Notes under the pieces: generated by a model
The model's database searches: none
What the model saw: the letters and a program-made list of their open reading frames with translations, nothing else
Told to the model about the DNA's origin: nothing
Position numbers and translations under genes: made by a program
Shown here: positions 12,478 through 21,532 of the stretch, one piece after another
Position numbering within the stretch: position 1 is the first letter of the stretch
Layout of the letters: each line of letters opens with the position of its first letter
Origin: Vibrio sp. 10N.261.55.A7
Lineage (GTDB): Bacteria > Pseudomonadota > Gammaproteobacteria > Enterobacterales > Vibrionaceae
Length of the DNA stretch: 64,000 nt
Direction of reading: 5' to 3'
Assembly: GCF_002877365.1 (NCBI RefSeq)
Contig: NZ_MCWZ01000331.1
Location: 23,939-87,938 of the forward strand

Positions 12478-14274
12478 TTACTTTTCCCAATAATTATGAG
12501 ACTGACGATCATTATCCATTTCACGCCCAAAGATCTCTTCCAACTCTTTACGCGCTTCTTTCGCTCTTAATGCTAGCTGTTTGTCTTCACTGTGCTGTGG
12601 CAGCAACTCCTTCAGCATTGCATTATCAAGCTTTCTAAAATGCGCTTCTGCTCGTTTCGCTTGATAAGGGTGCATCCCTAACTCAGTTAATGTTTGCCTG
12701 CCAAGGTCTAACGCTCCCAAGAAAGTCTCACGAGAGTAGCGATCAACGCCATGATTAATCAGTTGATATGCTTCGACACGACTGCGCGCACGGGCTAGCA
12801 CCTTCAATTTTGGAAAGTGATGCTTACAAAGGTCGACAATTCTAACAATCTGATCTGGCGTATCGGTACAAATGACGATGGCCTCTGCCTTATCAGCCCC
12901 AGCCGCTCTCAATAAATCCAATTGCGTTGCATCGCCATAGAAGACTTTGTAACCAAATTTACGCAGCAATGCTATTTGGCTAGCATCACTCTCTAGCACC
13001 GTTATCTTAATCTTATTGGCATACATCAAGCGCCCGACAACCTGACCAAAACGCCCGAAACCCGCAATAATGACTCTTGGTTCCTTGTCGATGACATCTG
13101 ACTTTAGACCTCCCTCTTCATGGTTAAGATTACGGGCAAACCACTTGGTCTGAGCCGCCAATAAAAGAGGCGTCGTCACCATGGACAAGCTCACAACCAC
13201 AAGAAGGAATGAGAGCTGTTCGCTTGATAACAACCCTTCGGCACTCGCGGCAGTGAAAATAACAAACGCAAATTCGCCACCTTGACTGAGGATGGCTGCC
13301 ATCTTACTTCTCGCCTTTGCTCGTGTACCAAAGAACCGAGCTAATAAGTAAAGTACCCAGCCTTTGATGAACACTAAGCTCGCCGCCGCTAGCAACACCT
13401 TCATTGGCTCTAAAGCAAGTAAACCTAAGTTGGCCGCCATTCCAACAGAGATAAAAAACAATCCGAGCAATAGCCCCTTGAAGGGTTCAATCGCTATTTC
13501 AAGTTCATGACGATACTCACTTTCTGCCAACAACACACCGGCTAGGAAAGTGCCTAAGGCCATCGACAAACCCAGTTGCTTCATCATCACTGCAATACCT
13601 ATCACGAGGAGTAAAGCAGCAATAGTAAACAGTTCTCTTACCCCACTAAGGACAACATATCGAAAAAGGGGTCGAAGAAGGAAGTGGCCACCAACCAATA
13701 AAGCGGCAATGCCCACTAACATCCACAGCGCATCTAACCAACTACCGGCGGTATTACCCGCAAGAATCGGCAAAATAGCCAACATTGGAATCACCGCCAC
13801 ATCTTGGAAAAGCAAGACGGCAAATCCTGACTGCCCAGTTTCCGTCCCCGCTAAACCTCGTTCTTCTATCACCCGTAGCGCTATTGCAGTAGAAGAAAGG
13901 GCAAGCCCCATCCCAATGACTAAACTCGTCTGCCAACTCAACCCAAACACACTGACGATGGCGGAGATGATAACCGTGGTGATAACCACTTGAGCGCCAC
14001 CTAACCCCAGAATAGGACCGCGCATTTGCCATAGCTTTTTAGGGTTAAGCTCTAAACCAATCAAAAACAGCAGCAGCACCACGCCAAATTCAGCAAAATG
14101 CAATATCGCTTCAACATCGCTGATCAAGCCTAACCCCCACGGGCCAATAGCAACACCCGCCAAGAGATAGCCCAGAACAGAGCCAAGCCCAACTCTTTGC
14201 GCTAATGGAACGGCGACAACCGCAGCGGTGAGAAAAATGGCGCTACTTTGGAGAAAATCATATTCAACGGCCAC
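12478..14274 (-). CDS. kefB: Glutathione-regulated potassium efflux antiporter KefB
   Basis: 598 residues. The N-terminal 370 or so form the twelve-helix CPA2 cation:proton antiporter domain (LGYLLAGVAIGPWGLG, LFLIGLELNPKKLW, LSQGGEFAFV). Then comes a cytosolic RCK domain with the Rossmann motif GFGRFGQVVGRLM (about 402) and the KVFYGDAT segment where glutathione adducts act in E. coli Kef. The system acidifies the cytoplasm to protect against electrophiles. The start is a GTG that overlaps the end of kefG by 11 nt. Sequence is closer to E. coli KefB than KefC through most of its length. Confidence 0.93.
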   Translation of the reverse strand: MAVEYDFLQSSAIFLTAAVVAVPLAQRVGLGSVLGYLLAGVAIGPWGLGLISDVEAILHFAEFGVVLLLFLIGLELNPKKLWQMRGPILGLGGAQVVITTVIISAIVSVFGLSWQTSLVIGMGLALSSTAIALRVIEERGLAGTETGQSGFAVLLFQDVAVIPMLAILPILAGNTAGSWLDALWMLVGIAALLVGGHFLLRPLFRYVVLSGVRELFTIAALLLVIGIAVMMKQLGLSMALGTFLAGVLLAESEYRHELEIAIEPFKGLLLGLFFISVGMAANLGLLALEPMKVLLAAASLVFIKGWVLYLLARFFGTRAKARSKMAAILSQGGEFAFVIFTAASAEGLLSSEQLSFLLVVVSLSMVTTPLLLAAQTKWFARNLNHEEGGLKSDVIDKEPRVIIAGFGRFGQVVGRLMYANKIKITVLESDASQIALLRKFGYKVFYGDATQLDLLRAAGADKAEAIVICTDTPDQIVRIVDLCKHHFPKLKVLARARSRVEAYQLINHGVDRYSRETFLGALDLGRQTLTELGMHPYQAKRAEAHFRKLDNAMLKELLPQHSEDKQLALRAKEARKELEEIFGREMDNDRQSHNYWEK

Positions 14275-14884
14275 GATCTGTCTCCTCTTCCGAATGGGTT
14301 TCTTTTACTACTTCGCAGGTAGGGTCTATTAACCAGCGTCGATAGAGTTCGGCGTGTTGATAGCGATCAATATCAGTAATATTTCGAGACCAATACAAAA
14401 CCAAGGGATCAACCCACTTCATTTGACACAATGATGCCATCAATTCAAATGGCTGCAGAATTTGCTCTAAGGGATATTTATTATAGCCTTTCGCACCAAA
14501 TGCATCCTCGTTACCTCCCGCAGTGATGGCATTTCTCCACACCTTGCCTTTCAATGCGCTGGCACTGCCAAACGCAAACCCCTTACTCAAGACTCGGTCA
14601 AACCATTCTTTGAGTAGTGACGGGCAAGAGTACATATAAAGAGGATGCTGAAAAACGATCACGTCGTGCTCGAGCAATAGGTGATGTTCAAGAGCTACAT
14701 CAATAAAGAAATCAGGGTAATTGGCATACAGGTCATGGACAGTAACGTGCTCGAGCGATTCAATTTTCTTTATCATCACTTGGTTAGCGATTGAGTTTTT
14801 AGGCTCAGGGTGAGCATAAATCACTAATACTTTTGGGGTTTGCTTATTTGAGCTATTGAGTTCCGTCATTTCGTCAGCAAGCAT
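14264..14884 (-). CDS. kefG: KefB ancillary quinone-oxidoreductase-like protein KefG
   Basis: 206 residues of the flavodoxin-fold NAD(P)H:quinone oxidoreductase family. The sequence KVLVIYAHPEPKNSIANQ begins the FMN-binding fold, and FQHPLYMYSCPSLLKEWFDR is the family signature. In E. coli KefG is needed for full KefB activity and sits just upstream of it, as here. The start is uncertain: ATG at 14884 or, five codons in, at 14869 (MTELNSSNK); neither has an ideal ribosome site. Confidence 0.9.
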   Translation of the reverse strand: MLADEMTELNSSNKQTPKVLVIYAHPEPKNSIANQVMIKKIESLEHVTVHDLYANYPDFFIDVALEHHLLLEHDVIVFQHPLYMYSCPSLLKEWFDRVLSKGFAFGSASALKGKVWRNAITAGGNEDAFGAKGYNKYPLEQILQPFELMASLCQMKWVDPLVLYWSRNITDIDRYQHAELYRRWLIDPTCEVVKETHSEEETDRGR

Positions 14885-14935
14885 CCTAGCATGTTGTAAA
14901 GTTGTTATTGTTTTTTAGCATCATAACGTAATTTG

Positions 14936-14941
14936 TATAAT
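14936..14941 (+). promoter_or_regulatory. Candidate -10 for the yheS operon
   Basis: TATAAT preceded by TTG lies 70 bp before yheS in the kefG-yheS divergent gap. The -35 (TTTTAG at about 17 bp) is weak. Confidence 0.4.
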
Positions 14942-15011
14942 GATCGACATTTATCCTTATTCCTCATAGTATTTGTCGCCATAAACGCCACCACGTGCAA
15001 GTTAAAATTTT

Positions 15012-16934
15012 ATGATTATCTTTTCTGACATTCAGTTACTCCGAGGTGGAAAGCCTCTTCTCGAGCAAGCCTCTGCAACCATACACCCTGGCGACAAAGT
15101 AGGCCTTGTCGGTAAGAATGGTTGCGGTAAGTCCACCCTATTTGCTCTGCTCAAAGATGAGCTCTCCATCGATGGTGGCTCATTCAGCCAACCTTCGCAC
15201 TGGGAACTCGCATGGGTTGCTCAAGAAACGCCAGCATTAGAACGTCAGGCACTAGAATATGTAATCGATGGCGATCGAGAATATCGAGCGCTTGAAGATA
15301 ACCTGCGCAAAGCGGAAGAAGCTGACAATGGAACGCTCGTTGCTGAACTGCACGGAAAGATAGAAACCATAGGTGGTTACACCATCAAATCACGCGCGGC
15401 CGAGCTGCTCGATGGTTTAGGGTTTAGCCAAGAACAAATGAGCTGGAACCTGACTCAATTTTCAGGTGGTTGGCGAATGAGGTTGAACCTAGCTCAAGCG
15501 CTATTATGTCGCTCAGACCTGCTGCTGCTCGATGAGCCAACCAACCACTTGGACTTAGATGCCGTTATGTGGCTTGAGCGTTGGCTGCAAAACTACCCTG
15601 GTACTTTAATCCTCATCTCACATGACCGAGATTTCCTAGACCCGATTGTCGGTCGAATCATTCATGTCGAAAACCAACAGTTGAATGAATACACAGGCAA
15701 CTACTCGTCGTTTGAAACGCAGCGCGCACAAAAGCTCATTCTGCAACAAGCTCAGTACCAAAAGCAGCAAAAACAGATGAGCCACATGCAGAGCTACATC
15801 GACCGTTTTCGTTATAAGGCTTCAAAGGCACGTCAAGCACAAAGCCGCATTAAAGCCCTAGAAAAAATGGAAAAGGTACTGCCCGCTCAGTTTGATAACC
15901 CATTCAGCTTTGAGTTTAAAGAGCCTGCCACCCTGCCTAACCCAATCATCATGATGGATGATGTCAGTGCAGGGTACGATGACACTTTAATCCTTGAAAA
16001 GATTCGCCTTAACCTTGTTCCCGGCAGCCGAATTGGCTTGCTCGGCCGCAATGGTGCGGGTAAATCAACCTTAATCAAGTTGTTATCAGGAGAACTGAAT
16101 CCGCAATCTGGCGATCTTGGTTATTCTCAAGGTGTGAAAATTGGCTACTTCGCCCAGCACCAACTTGAGACCTTACACCCTGAAGAGACACCACTGCAGC
16201 ATATGATGCAGATTGCCCCTGGCAAAACGGAGCAACAGCTTCGTGATTATCTAGGTAGCTTTGGGTTTCAAGGTGAAAAAGCACTGGATAAGGTTGCCCC
16301 TTTCTCTGGCGGCGAGAAAGCCCGCTTAGTGCTAGCGCTTGTCGTTTGGCAAAAACCGAACCTGTTACTACTCGATGAGCCAACTAACCACCTTGATCTC
16401 GATATGCGTCAAGCCTTGACCTTTGCTCTGCAAACGTTCGAGGGAGCGATGGTGATTGTCAGTCATGACCGTTACCTCCTGCGCGCGACCACCGATGATC
16501 TTTACCTGGTTCATGATCGTCAGGTTGCCCCTTTTGATGGTGACCTGAGCGATTACTACAAGTGGCTAACTGAGCAGCAAAAGGCGGAAAAGAAAGAAGC
16601 ACAAGCACAGCTGCCAGAAAAAGAAGGCAACAACAGCGCAGCGGCTAAAAAAGAGCAGAAACGTCGAGACGCAGAGTTCCGAAAACTGACCTCACCTTTG
16701 CGTAAGAACTTGACCAAATTAGAAAAGCAAATGGATAAATTCAGCGACGCGATTGCTCAGGCTGAAGATCAATTATCCGATACTTCTCTGTATGAAGCGG
16801 AAAATAAAGCTAAACTTACCGAAGTACTCGCGCTTCAAGCAAACAGCAAGTCGCAACTTGAAGAGGTAGAGATGGAATGGATGGCCGGACAAGAAGCCTT
16901 AGAGCAGATGGAAGAGGAATTTAATCGCGGATGA
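15012..16934 (+). CDS. yheS: ABC-F family ATPase YheS
   Basis: 640 residues with two ABC cassettes and no membrane segments. Walker A motifs GKNGCGKST and GRNGAGKST, signatures SGGWRMRL and SGGEKARL, and Walker B LLLLDEPTNHLDLD twice. The linker between cassettes (about 230-290) is rich in Gln, Lys and Arg and forms the ABC-F interaction helices. A coiled-coil tail covers about 540-640. ABC-F proteins act on ribosomes and rescue or tune translation; the specific role of YheS is less defined. Its stop overlaps the next gene by 4 nt. Confidence 0.95.
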   Translation: MIIFSDIQLLRGGKPLLEQASATIHPGDKVGLVGKNGCGKSTLFALLKDELSIDGGSFSQPSHWELAWVAQETPALERQALEYVIDGDREYRALEDNLRKAEEADNGTLVAELHGKIETIGGYTIKSRAAELLDGLGFSQEQMSWNLTQFSGGWRMRLNLAQALLCRSDLLLLDEPTNHLDLDAVMWLERWLQNYPGTLILISHDRDFLDPIVGRIIHVENQQLNEYTGNYSSFETQRAQKLILQQAQYQKQQKQMSHMQSYIDRFRYKASKARQAQSRIKALEKMEKVLPAQFDNPFSFEFKEPATLPNPIIMMDDVSAGYDDTLILEKIRLNLVPGSRIGLLGRNGAGKSTLIKLLSGELNPQSGDLGYSQGVKIGYFAQHQLETLHPEETPLQHMMQIAPGKTEQQLRDYLGSFGFQGEKALDKVAPFSGGEKARLVLALVVWQKPNLLLLDEPTNHLDLDMRQALTFALQTFEGAMVIVSHDRYLLRATTDDLYLVHDRQVAPFDGDLSDYYKWLTEQQKAEKKEAQAQLPEKEGNNSAAAKKEQKRRDAEFRKLTSPLRKNLTKLEKQMDKFSDAIAQAEDQLSDTSLYEAENKAKLTEVLALQANSKSQLEEVEMEWMAGQEALEQMEEEFNRG

Positions 16935-17422
16935 ATCAAATACACGCTCAATTATCGCTAACACTAGAGAGACTGTGGCAATTCAGTCTTCAATACTACA
17001 GCGTTCGCGAAGTGAAACAGGCGTGTTTAGAACTCCAAAATCAATACCACGGCAATGTAAACCTGCTGTTACTCTTAAAATGGCTTGATGAGCAGCAGGT
17101 CAGTTTTCTTGATGAAGATTGGCATAAAGTTGAAGAGTGCCTAGGCCGTTCTGAGGCATTACTTCATAGCTATCGAGAGCTTAGACGAAAACTCAAACTG
17201 CACATTCCAGACACCTTGTATCGGGAGTCTCTGCAATTTGAACTTCAACTAGAAAGGCAACAGCAATCAGACTTAGTTGACTGTATTAATCAAATACCTT
17301 TAACCAAAAGCACTAGTCCATCTTTGACTCAGCGCTACTGCCGTCAATTGGGTGGTGAACACCTTTATCAAGCCTTTTCAGCACCTGCGCCATGCAGTCA
17401 AAACAATAACAACAAACACTAA
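16931..17422 (+). CDS. TIGR02444 (DUF2390) family protein
   Basis: 163 residues, mostly helical and acidic to neutral, starting at an ATG overlapping the yheS stop (ATGA). The pattern ERLWQFSLQYYSVREVKQAC followed by NVNLLLLLKWLDEQ fits the TIGR02444 family, known only as a conserved protein of Pseudomonas, Vibrio and relatives. No catalytic motif, signal peptide or membrane helix is seen. Tight coupling to an ABC-F ATPase and followed at 9 nt by yheT suggests one operon, but no function can be inferred. Confidence 0.75.
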   Translation: MNQIHAQLSLTLERLWQFSLQYYSVREVKQACLELQNQYHGNVNLLLLLKWLDEQQVSFLDEDWHKVEECLGRSEALLHSYRELRRKLKLHIPDTLYRESLQFELQLERQQQSDLVDCINQIPLTKSTSPSLTQRYCRQLGGEHLYQAFSAPAPCSQNNNNKH

Positions 17423-17431
17423 CGGTTCACC

Positions 17432-18403
17432 ATGACTCAATTTATCGCCGCGACGGGCATGAAAAACCCGCACCTACAAACACTTGCCCCTCGCCTAATG
17501 CGAAATAAAGCACTATTTGAACCGGTATGGCAAACGTTAGACACAGCCGATGGTGACTTTGTTGATTTAGCGTGGAGTGAAGACCCACACTCAGAAAGCG
17601 CCAGCAATAAACCTGTTTTCATCCTATTCCATGGCTTAGAGGGCAGTTTCTACAGCCCTTATGCAAATGGCTTGATGCAAGCGTTCTCGGATCAAGGCTG
17701 GCTAGCGGTTATGATGCACTTTCGTGGCTGCAGCGGTAAACCAAACAATCTTGCACGTGCTTACCATTCCGGTGAGATTGAAGATGCACGCTATTTCCTC
17801 AACTACCTCAACATGCGTTTCCCCAATAAACCGAAGGTCGCAGTCGGCATCTCTCTTGGTGGAAACATGCTTGCCAACTATCTCGCTCACTATAATGACA
17901 ATCCCTTACTCGACGCCGCAACGATTGTCTCTGCTCCACTGGATCTCTCTGCGTGCTCAGAGAGAATTGAGCAAGGTTTTTCTAAGGTGTATCGTCGTTA
18001 TCTCGTCTCCTCCTTAAAGAAAAGTGCACTCAACAAACACCGATTACTAAAAGGAGAGCTTGGTCTTTCCTATCAACGAATCAAACGTATCTCAAAGCTT
18101 TACGAGTTTGATGAGCTCATCACCGCACCGTTGCATGGCTTTGAAAGCGCACAGAATTACTATCAACGCTGCTCAGGAATCCATAAGCTTCAGCAGATCA
18201 CTCTGCCACTTCAGATCATTCACGCTAAAGATGATCCCTTTATGACTGAACAGGTCATCCCTAGCTTTATACTGCCAGACAACATTGACTACCGACTGCT
18301 CGACCATGGTGGCCATGTGGGCTTCATCTCAGGTAGCCTTGCCAAGCCTGTCTTTTGGCTAGAGCAAATGTTGCCTGCCTACTATGAGGCGCTAAAGAGT
18401 TAG
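17432..18403 (+). CDS. yheT: YheT family alpha/beta hydrolase
   Basis: 323 residues of the YheT/ABHD1-3 alpha/beta hydrolase family. The oxyanion-hole region [10 protein letters not shown], the nucleophile elbow GISLGGNM (about residue 146), the acid in HAKDDPF and the histidine in DHGGHVGF complete a Ser-Asp-His triad. The family motif MHFRGCSG is present. Substrate is not established; related eukaryotic proteins act on lipids. It lies between the TIGR02444 gene and yheU, as yheT-yheU in E. coli. Confidence 0.92.
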   Translation: MTQFIAATGMKNPHLQTLAPRLMRNKALFEPVWQTLDTADGDFVDLAWSEDPHSESASNKPVFILFHGLEGSFYSPYANGLMQAFSDQGWLAVMMHFRGCSGKPNNLARAYHSGEIEDARYFLNYLNMRFPNKPKVAVGISLGGNMLANYLAHYNDNPLLDAATIVSAPLDLSACSERIEQGFSKVYRRYLVSSLKKSALNKHRLLKGELGLSYQRIKRISKLYEFDELITAPLHGFESAQNYYQRCSGIHKLQQITLPLQIIHAKDDPFMTEQVIPSFILPDNIDYRLLDHGGHVGFISGSLAKPVFWLEQMLPAYYEALKS

Positions 18404-18500
18404 CCATCGCCTTTACATGAAAGCTTATCTGGACTGGATTGAATTCAATTTTCATCGCTCCCAGAAAGACAATTCACATTCACGCACGAAAAAGAAACTT

Positions 18501-18713
18501 ATGATTATTCCGTGGCAACAGATAGAAACAGACACCTTAGAAAACCTAATCAGAGAATTTGTTCTAAGAGAGGGAACAGATTATGGTGAATTGGAATACT
18601 CACTCGACGAAAAAGTCGAGCAAGTGAAACTCCTATTAAAAAGCGGAGAGGCAACGGTTGTGTTCTCAGAGTTACATGAAACTGTAGACATAAAAATGAG
18701 TAATTCGCTATAG
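18501..18713 (+). CDS. yheU: YheU family protein
   Basis: 70 residues from the ATG at 18501 ([20 protein letters not shown]), matching the usual 70-72. The longer frame beginning at 18417 is not like the family. The conserved segment [14 protein letters not shown] and the end SELHETVDI are typical. Function unknown. It lies about 100 nt after yheT and before prkB. Confidence 0.88.
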   Translation: MIIPWQQIETDTLENLIREFVLREGTDYGELEYSLDEKVEQVKLLLKSGEATVVFSELHETVDIKMSNSL

Positions 18714-18856
18714 CCTTCTCGCTTTTCGCTATACAGGTTTGCTCAGCGTAGACCTTTCATTAATGCGTGCTATAGTGAAAAGCTTGCCCTTGTTACCATC
18801 AAAGAAGGGCTTCAAGAACATTCAACAAGTAAGTTTCATTTACGACAAGGTTTGTC

Positions 18857-19726
18857 ATGTCAGCAAAACATCCAATAATCGCAGTAACAGGATCTTCTGG
18901 TGCTGGAACAACAACAACATCAGAAGCATTTCGCAAAATGTTTAATATGATGAATGTGAAACCAGCCTGGGTTGAAGGCGATAGCTTCCACCGCTTTACC
19001 CGACCAGAGATGGATGTTGAGATCCGAAAGTCCAGAGAACAGGGCAAACACATCAGCTATTTTGGTCCGCAGGCAAATGACTTCCCGACTCTCGAGGAAT
19101 TTTTTAGAACCTATGGCAACGATGGCACTGGGCAAGTACGCCGATACCTGCACACCTTCGATGAGGCCGTCCCCTACAACCAAATGCCAGGTACCTTTAC
19201 GCCATGGCAAGACTTACCAGAAAATTCAGATGTACTGTTTTATGAAGGCTTGCACGGGGGCGTAGTCGATGGCGATGTGAATGTTGCCCAGCATGTGGAT
19301 CTATTGATCGGCATGGTGCCTATCGTAAACCTAGAGTGGATCCAAAAGTTCGTTCGAGACACTCGAGACAGAGGCCACTCTCGAGAAGCGGTGATGGACT
19401 CGATTGTTCGCTCGATGGACGACTACTTAAATTACATCACACCGCAGTTTTCACGCACTCACATCAACTTTCAGCGAGTACCCACCGTCGATACGTCAAA
19501 CCCACTGAACGCAAAGGGTATCCCAAGTCTCGATGAGAGCTTTGTGGTTATTCGATTGCGCGGTATTAAAAACGTCGACTTCCCATATCTTCTCGCTATG
19601 ATTGATGGCTCATTCATGTCGAGACACAATACCCTAGTTGTACCAGGCGGTAAGATGAGTTTTGCTATGGAACTCATTGCAAGACCTATCCTGCAGCAAC
19701 TTATCGAGACAGGTAAAATCGGATAA
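18857..19726 (+). CDS. prkB: Phosphoribulokinase-like protein PrkB
   Basis: 289 residues with a P-loop ITGSSGAGTTTTSEAF at about 9-24 and the PRK pattern VEGDSFHRFTRPEM, then FYEGLHGG. It belongs to the proteobacterial phosphoribulokinase family that stands next to crp in E. coli and Vibrio, in organisms without a Calvin cycle. No RuBisCO gene is in this window. The real substrate is unknown to me. Annotated databases usually call it phosphoribulokinase by homology. Confidence 0.9.
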   Translation: MSAKHPIIAVTGSSGAGTTTTSEAFRKMFNMMNVKPAWVEGDSFHRFTRPEMDVEIRKSREQGKHISYFGPQANDFPTLEEFFRTYGNDGTGQVRRYLHTFDEAVPYNQMPGTFTPWQDLPENSDVLFYEGLHGGVVDGDVNVAQHVDLLIGMVPIVNLEWIQKFVRDTRDRGHSREAVMDSIVRSMDDYLNYITPQFSRTHINFQRVPTVDTSNPLNAKGIPSLDESFVVIRLRGIKNVDFPYLLAMIDGSFMSRHNTLVVPGGKMSFAMELIARPILQQLIETGKIG

Positions 19727-19759
19727 AGACTCACCATTCGAGTCGTTTACTTTTCATAC

Positions 19760-19775
19760 CGTGATCATGTGCACA
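19760..19775 (+). promoter_or_regulatory. Candidate CRP-binding site upstream of crp
   Basis: CGTGA-N6-GCACA matches the TGTGA-N6-TCACA consensus at 8 of 10 positions, 197 bp before the crp ATG in the long prkB-crp gap. Autoregulation of crp is known in E. coli. Here it is inferred. Confidence 0.45.
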
Positions 19776-19971
19776 TTTTTGCGTAAAATAACCGCATATT
19801 GGGCCGATTAAAATCAAGAAATCCGACTAAAAAAAGGATACTATTCTTAACCGTAATACAAGATAGCTTACGGCATTAGAATCGTACCCTTACCCTAAAG
19901 TAAGCTAAATTTAAGGCTTCGCTGTACACATGGAAAGCGATACGCGCACCTTTCAGAGGAATTGATATATT

Positions 19972-20604
19972 ATGGTTTTAGGCAAACCTCAAACAGATCC
20001 AACACTAGAGTGGTTTCTTTCACACTGTCATATTCATAAGTACCCTTCAAAAAGCACGCTAATCCACGCGGGCGAAAAAGCTGAAACGTTGTACTACATC
20101 GTTAAAGGCTCTGTTGCGGTCCTAATCAAGGATGAAGAAGGTAAAGAAATGATTCTTTCTTACCTGAACCAAGGCGACTTTATTGGTGAATTAGGCCTTT
20201 TTGAAGAAGACCAAGAGCGTACTGCATGGGTTCGTGCTAAATCACCTTGTGAAGTTGCGGAAATCTCTTTTAAGAAATTCCGTCAACTTATCCAAGTTAA
20301 CCCAGATATCCTAATGCGTCTTTCGTCACAAATGGCTAACCGCCTACAAGTGACAAGCCAAAAAGTAGGAGACCTAGCGTTCCTAGACGTAACTGGTCGC
20401 ATTGCACAAACGCTTCTAAACCTAGCGAAACAACCTGATGCAATGACTCACCCAGACGGCATGCAGATTAAGATCACTCGTCAAGAGATCGGTCAAATCG
20501 TAGGTTGTTCACGTGAAACCGTTGGTCGTATTTTGAAAATGCTAGAAGAGCAAAACCTGATTTCTGCACACGGTAAAACTATCGTTGTCTACGGAACTCG
20601 TTAA
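19972..20604 (+). CDS. crp: cAMP receptor protein
   Basis: 210 residues, the exact family length, nearly the E. coli protein. The cyclic nucleotide domain has the phosphate-binding cassette [19 protein letters not shown], and the helix-turn-helix is [23 protein letters not shown] with cAMP is the global carbon regulator and in Vibrio also affects competence, biofilm and virulence. A leader of up to 245 bp separates it from prkB. A terminator follows. Confidence 0.98.
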   Translation: MVLGKPQTDPTLEWFLSHCHIHKYPSKSTLIHAGEKAETLYYIVKGSVAVLIKDEEGKEMILSYLNQGDFIGELGLFEEDQERTAWVRAKSPCEVAEISFKKFRQLIQVNPDILMRLSSQMANRLQVTSQKVGDLAFLDVTGRIAQTLLNLAKQPDAMTHPDGMQIKITRQEIGQIVGCSRETVGRILKMLEEQNLISAHGKTIVVYGTR

Positions 20605-20634
20605 TCTCTAAGCACTAGCGATTAGAAATAATAA

Positions 20635-20664
20635 AGCCACCAAGCTAACACTTGGTGGCTTTTT
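20635..20664. terminator. Bidirectional terminator between crp and the ast cluster
   Basis: GCCACCAAG (20635-20643) and CTTGGTGGC (20651-20659) followed by TTTTT on the plus strand. On the minus strand the stem is followed by TTTATTATTT, serving the DUF1338 gene. Confidence 0.88.
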
Positions 20665-20690
20665 CATTTCTAACATACAGCTCACTAAAA

Positions 20691-21482
20691 CTAAGTATTG
20701 GTGCTCTCAAATATCTTGTCTGCTGATGCAGCAACAAAGCCCGTGTAAAGATCGCCATTTGGCATCGCGTAGCGCTTTGCAAACTCATAGAACCCACCTG
20801 GAATCAGCTCTACACCATCACTAAAGCGCACAGAGACTTTATCCGCCATGGTTGAGGACTGTTCAAGAAGCACCTCTGGTGAGCCCTTAACTTCGCCACC
20901 AGCTTCATTAATCACAAAGCCTGACTGACGAAGATGATCATTAACCTGTTTCACTTCTTCAAACGTATTGAGTTGGTTCACGCTTACGGTAAAGTGATTT
21001 GCGCCATAACCATGCGCAGCAAGCCAAGACGCGTACTCACTTTCTTTAGCCAGCGCTTGGAAATCAGCGTAGCTCAAGTCCCAAAGTCGACCACCAAATA
21101 AGAACTCGTGACCTTTTAGGTTACTATGATCCAATTGCTCGACGAGCCGAGCAACTATCTCCTGAAGCTGCTGAGAGCATTCATCCACTTTCAATTCGCT
21201 GATGAATACCTTGGGCTGTTTTGGGTCAGGATGCTCATAGTGCTTAGCGACCAGCTTTTTACTCTCAAACTCATAATCACCACAGGCGACATAGCCGATA
21301 TCCAAGAATGGCCTAGCCAAAGTTTCAATACCAAGCGGCGAACTATTAAATGTTCTTAAAGCAATGTGATCGTTGATCAGGGCTTCATCTTCACGCAGCA
21401 ATTGGTGCACTTGAGCGGCCGATGGACATAAACGCTCAATATAGTCATTCCAAAGAGCAGAAAAGAGAGTATCAGGTGTCAT
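20691..21482 (-). CDS. DUF1338 family protein (2-oxoadipate dioxygenase/decarboxylase-like)
   Basis: 263 residues of the DUF1338 family. The candidate metal ligands are visible: His in NDHIALRTFN (about 33), His in GANHFTVSV (about 165) and Glu in ELIPGGFYEFAKRY near the end. The characterised member HglS (YdcJ) is a larger non-haem iron 2-oxoadipate hydroxylase/decarboxylase. This shorter form may act on a different 2-oxo acid. It lies 50 nt after astD in the same direction, so it is probably cotranscribed with arginine catabolism genes. Exact substrate unknown. Confidence 0.8.
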   Translation of the reverse strand: MTPDTLFSALWNDYIERLCPSAAQVHQLLREDEALINDHIALRTFNSSPLGIETLARPFLDIGYVACGDYEFESKKLVAKHYEHPDPKQPKVFISELKVDECSQQLQEIVARLVEQLDHSNLKGHEFLFGGRLWDLSYADFQALAKESEYASWLAAHGYGANHFTVSVNQLNTFEEVKQVNDHLRQSGFVINEAGGEVKGSPEVLLEQSSTMADKVSVRFSDGVELIPGGFYEFAKRYAMPNGDLYTGFVAASADKIFESTNT

Positions 21483-21532
21483 AACGAGTCCTTGTTAATG
21501 CCAGCTATCAACTGGCATGTATAGATTACGAG

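Noticed and set aside
13550..13993. 147-codon plus-strand frame inside kefB
   Set aside because: Fully antisense to a well-conserved transport domain; composition reflects the reverse complement of membrane-helix codons.
18857..19726. Calvin cycle carbon fixation from prkB
   Set aside because: PrkB homologues occur beside crp in many heterotrophs and no RuBisCO gene is present here.
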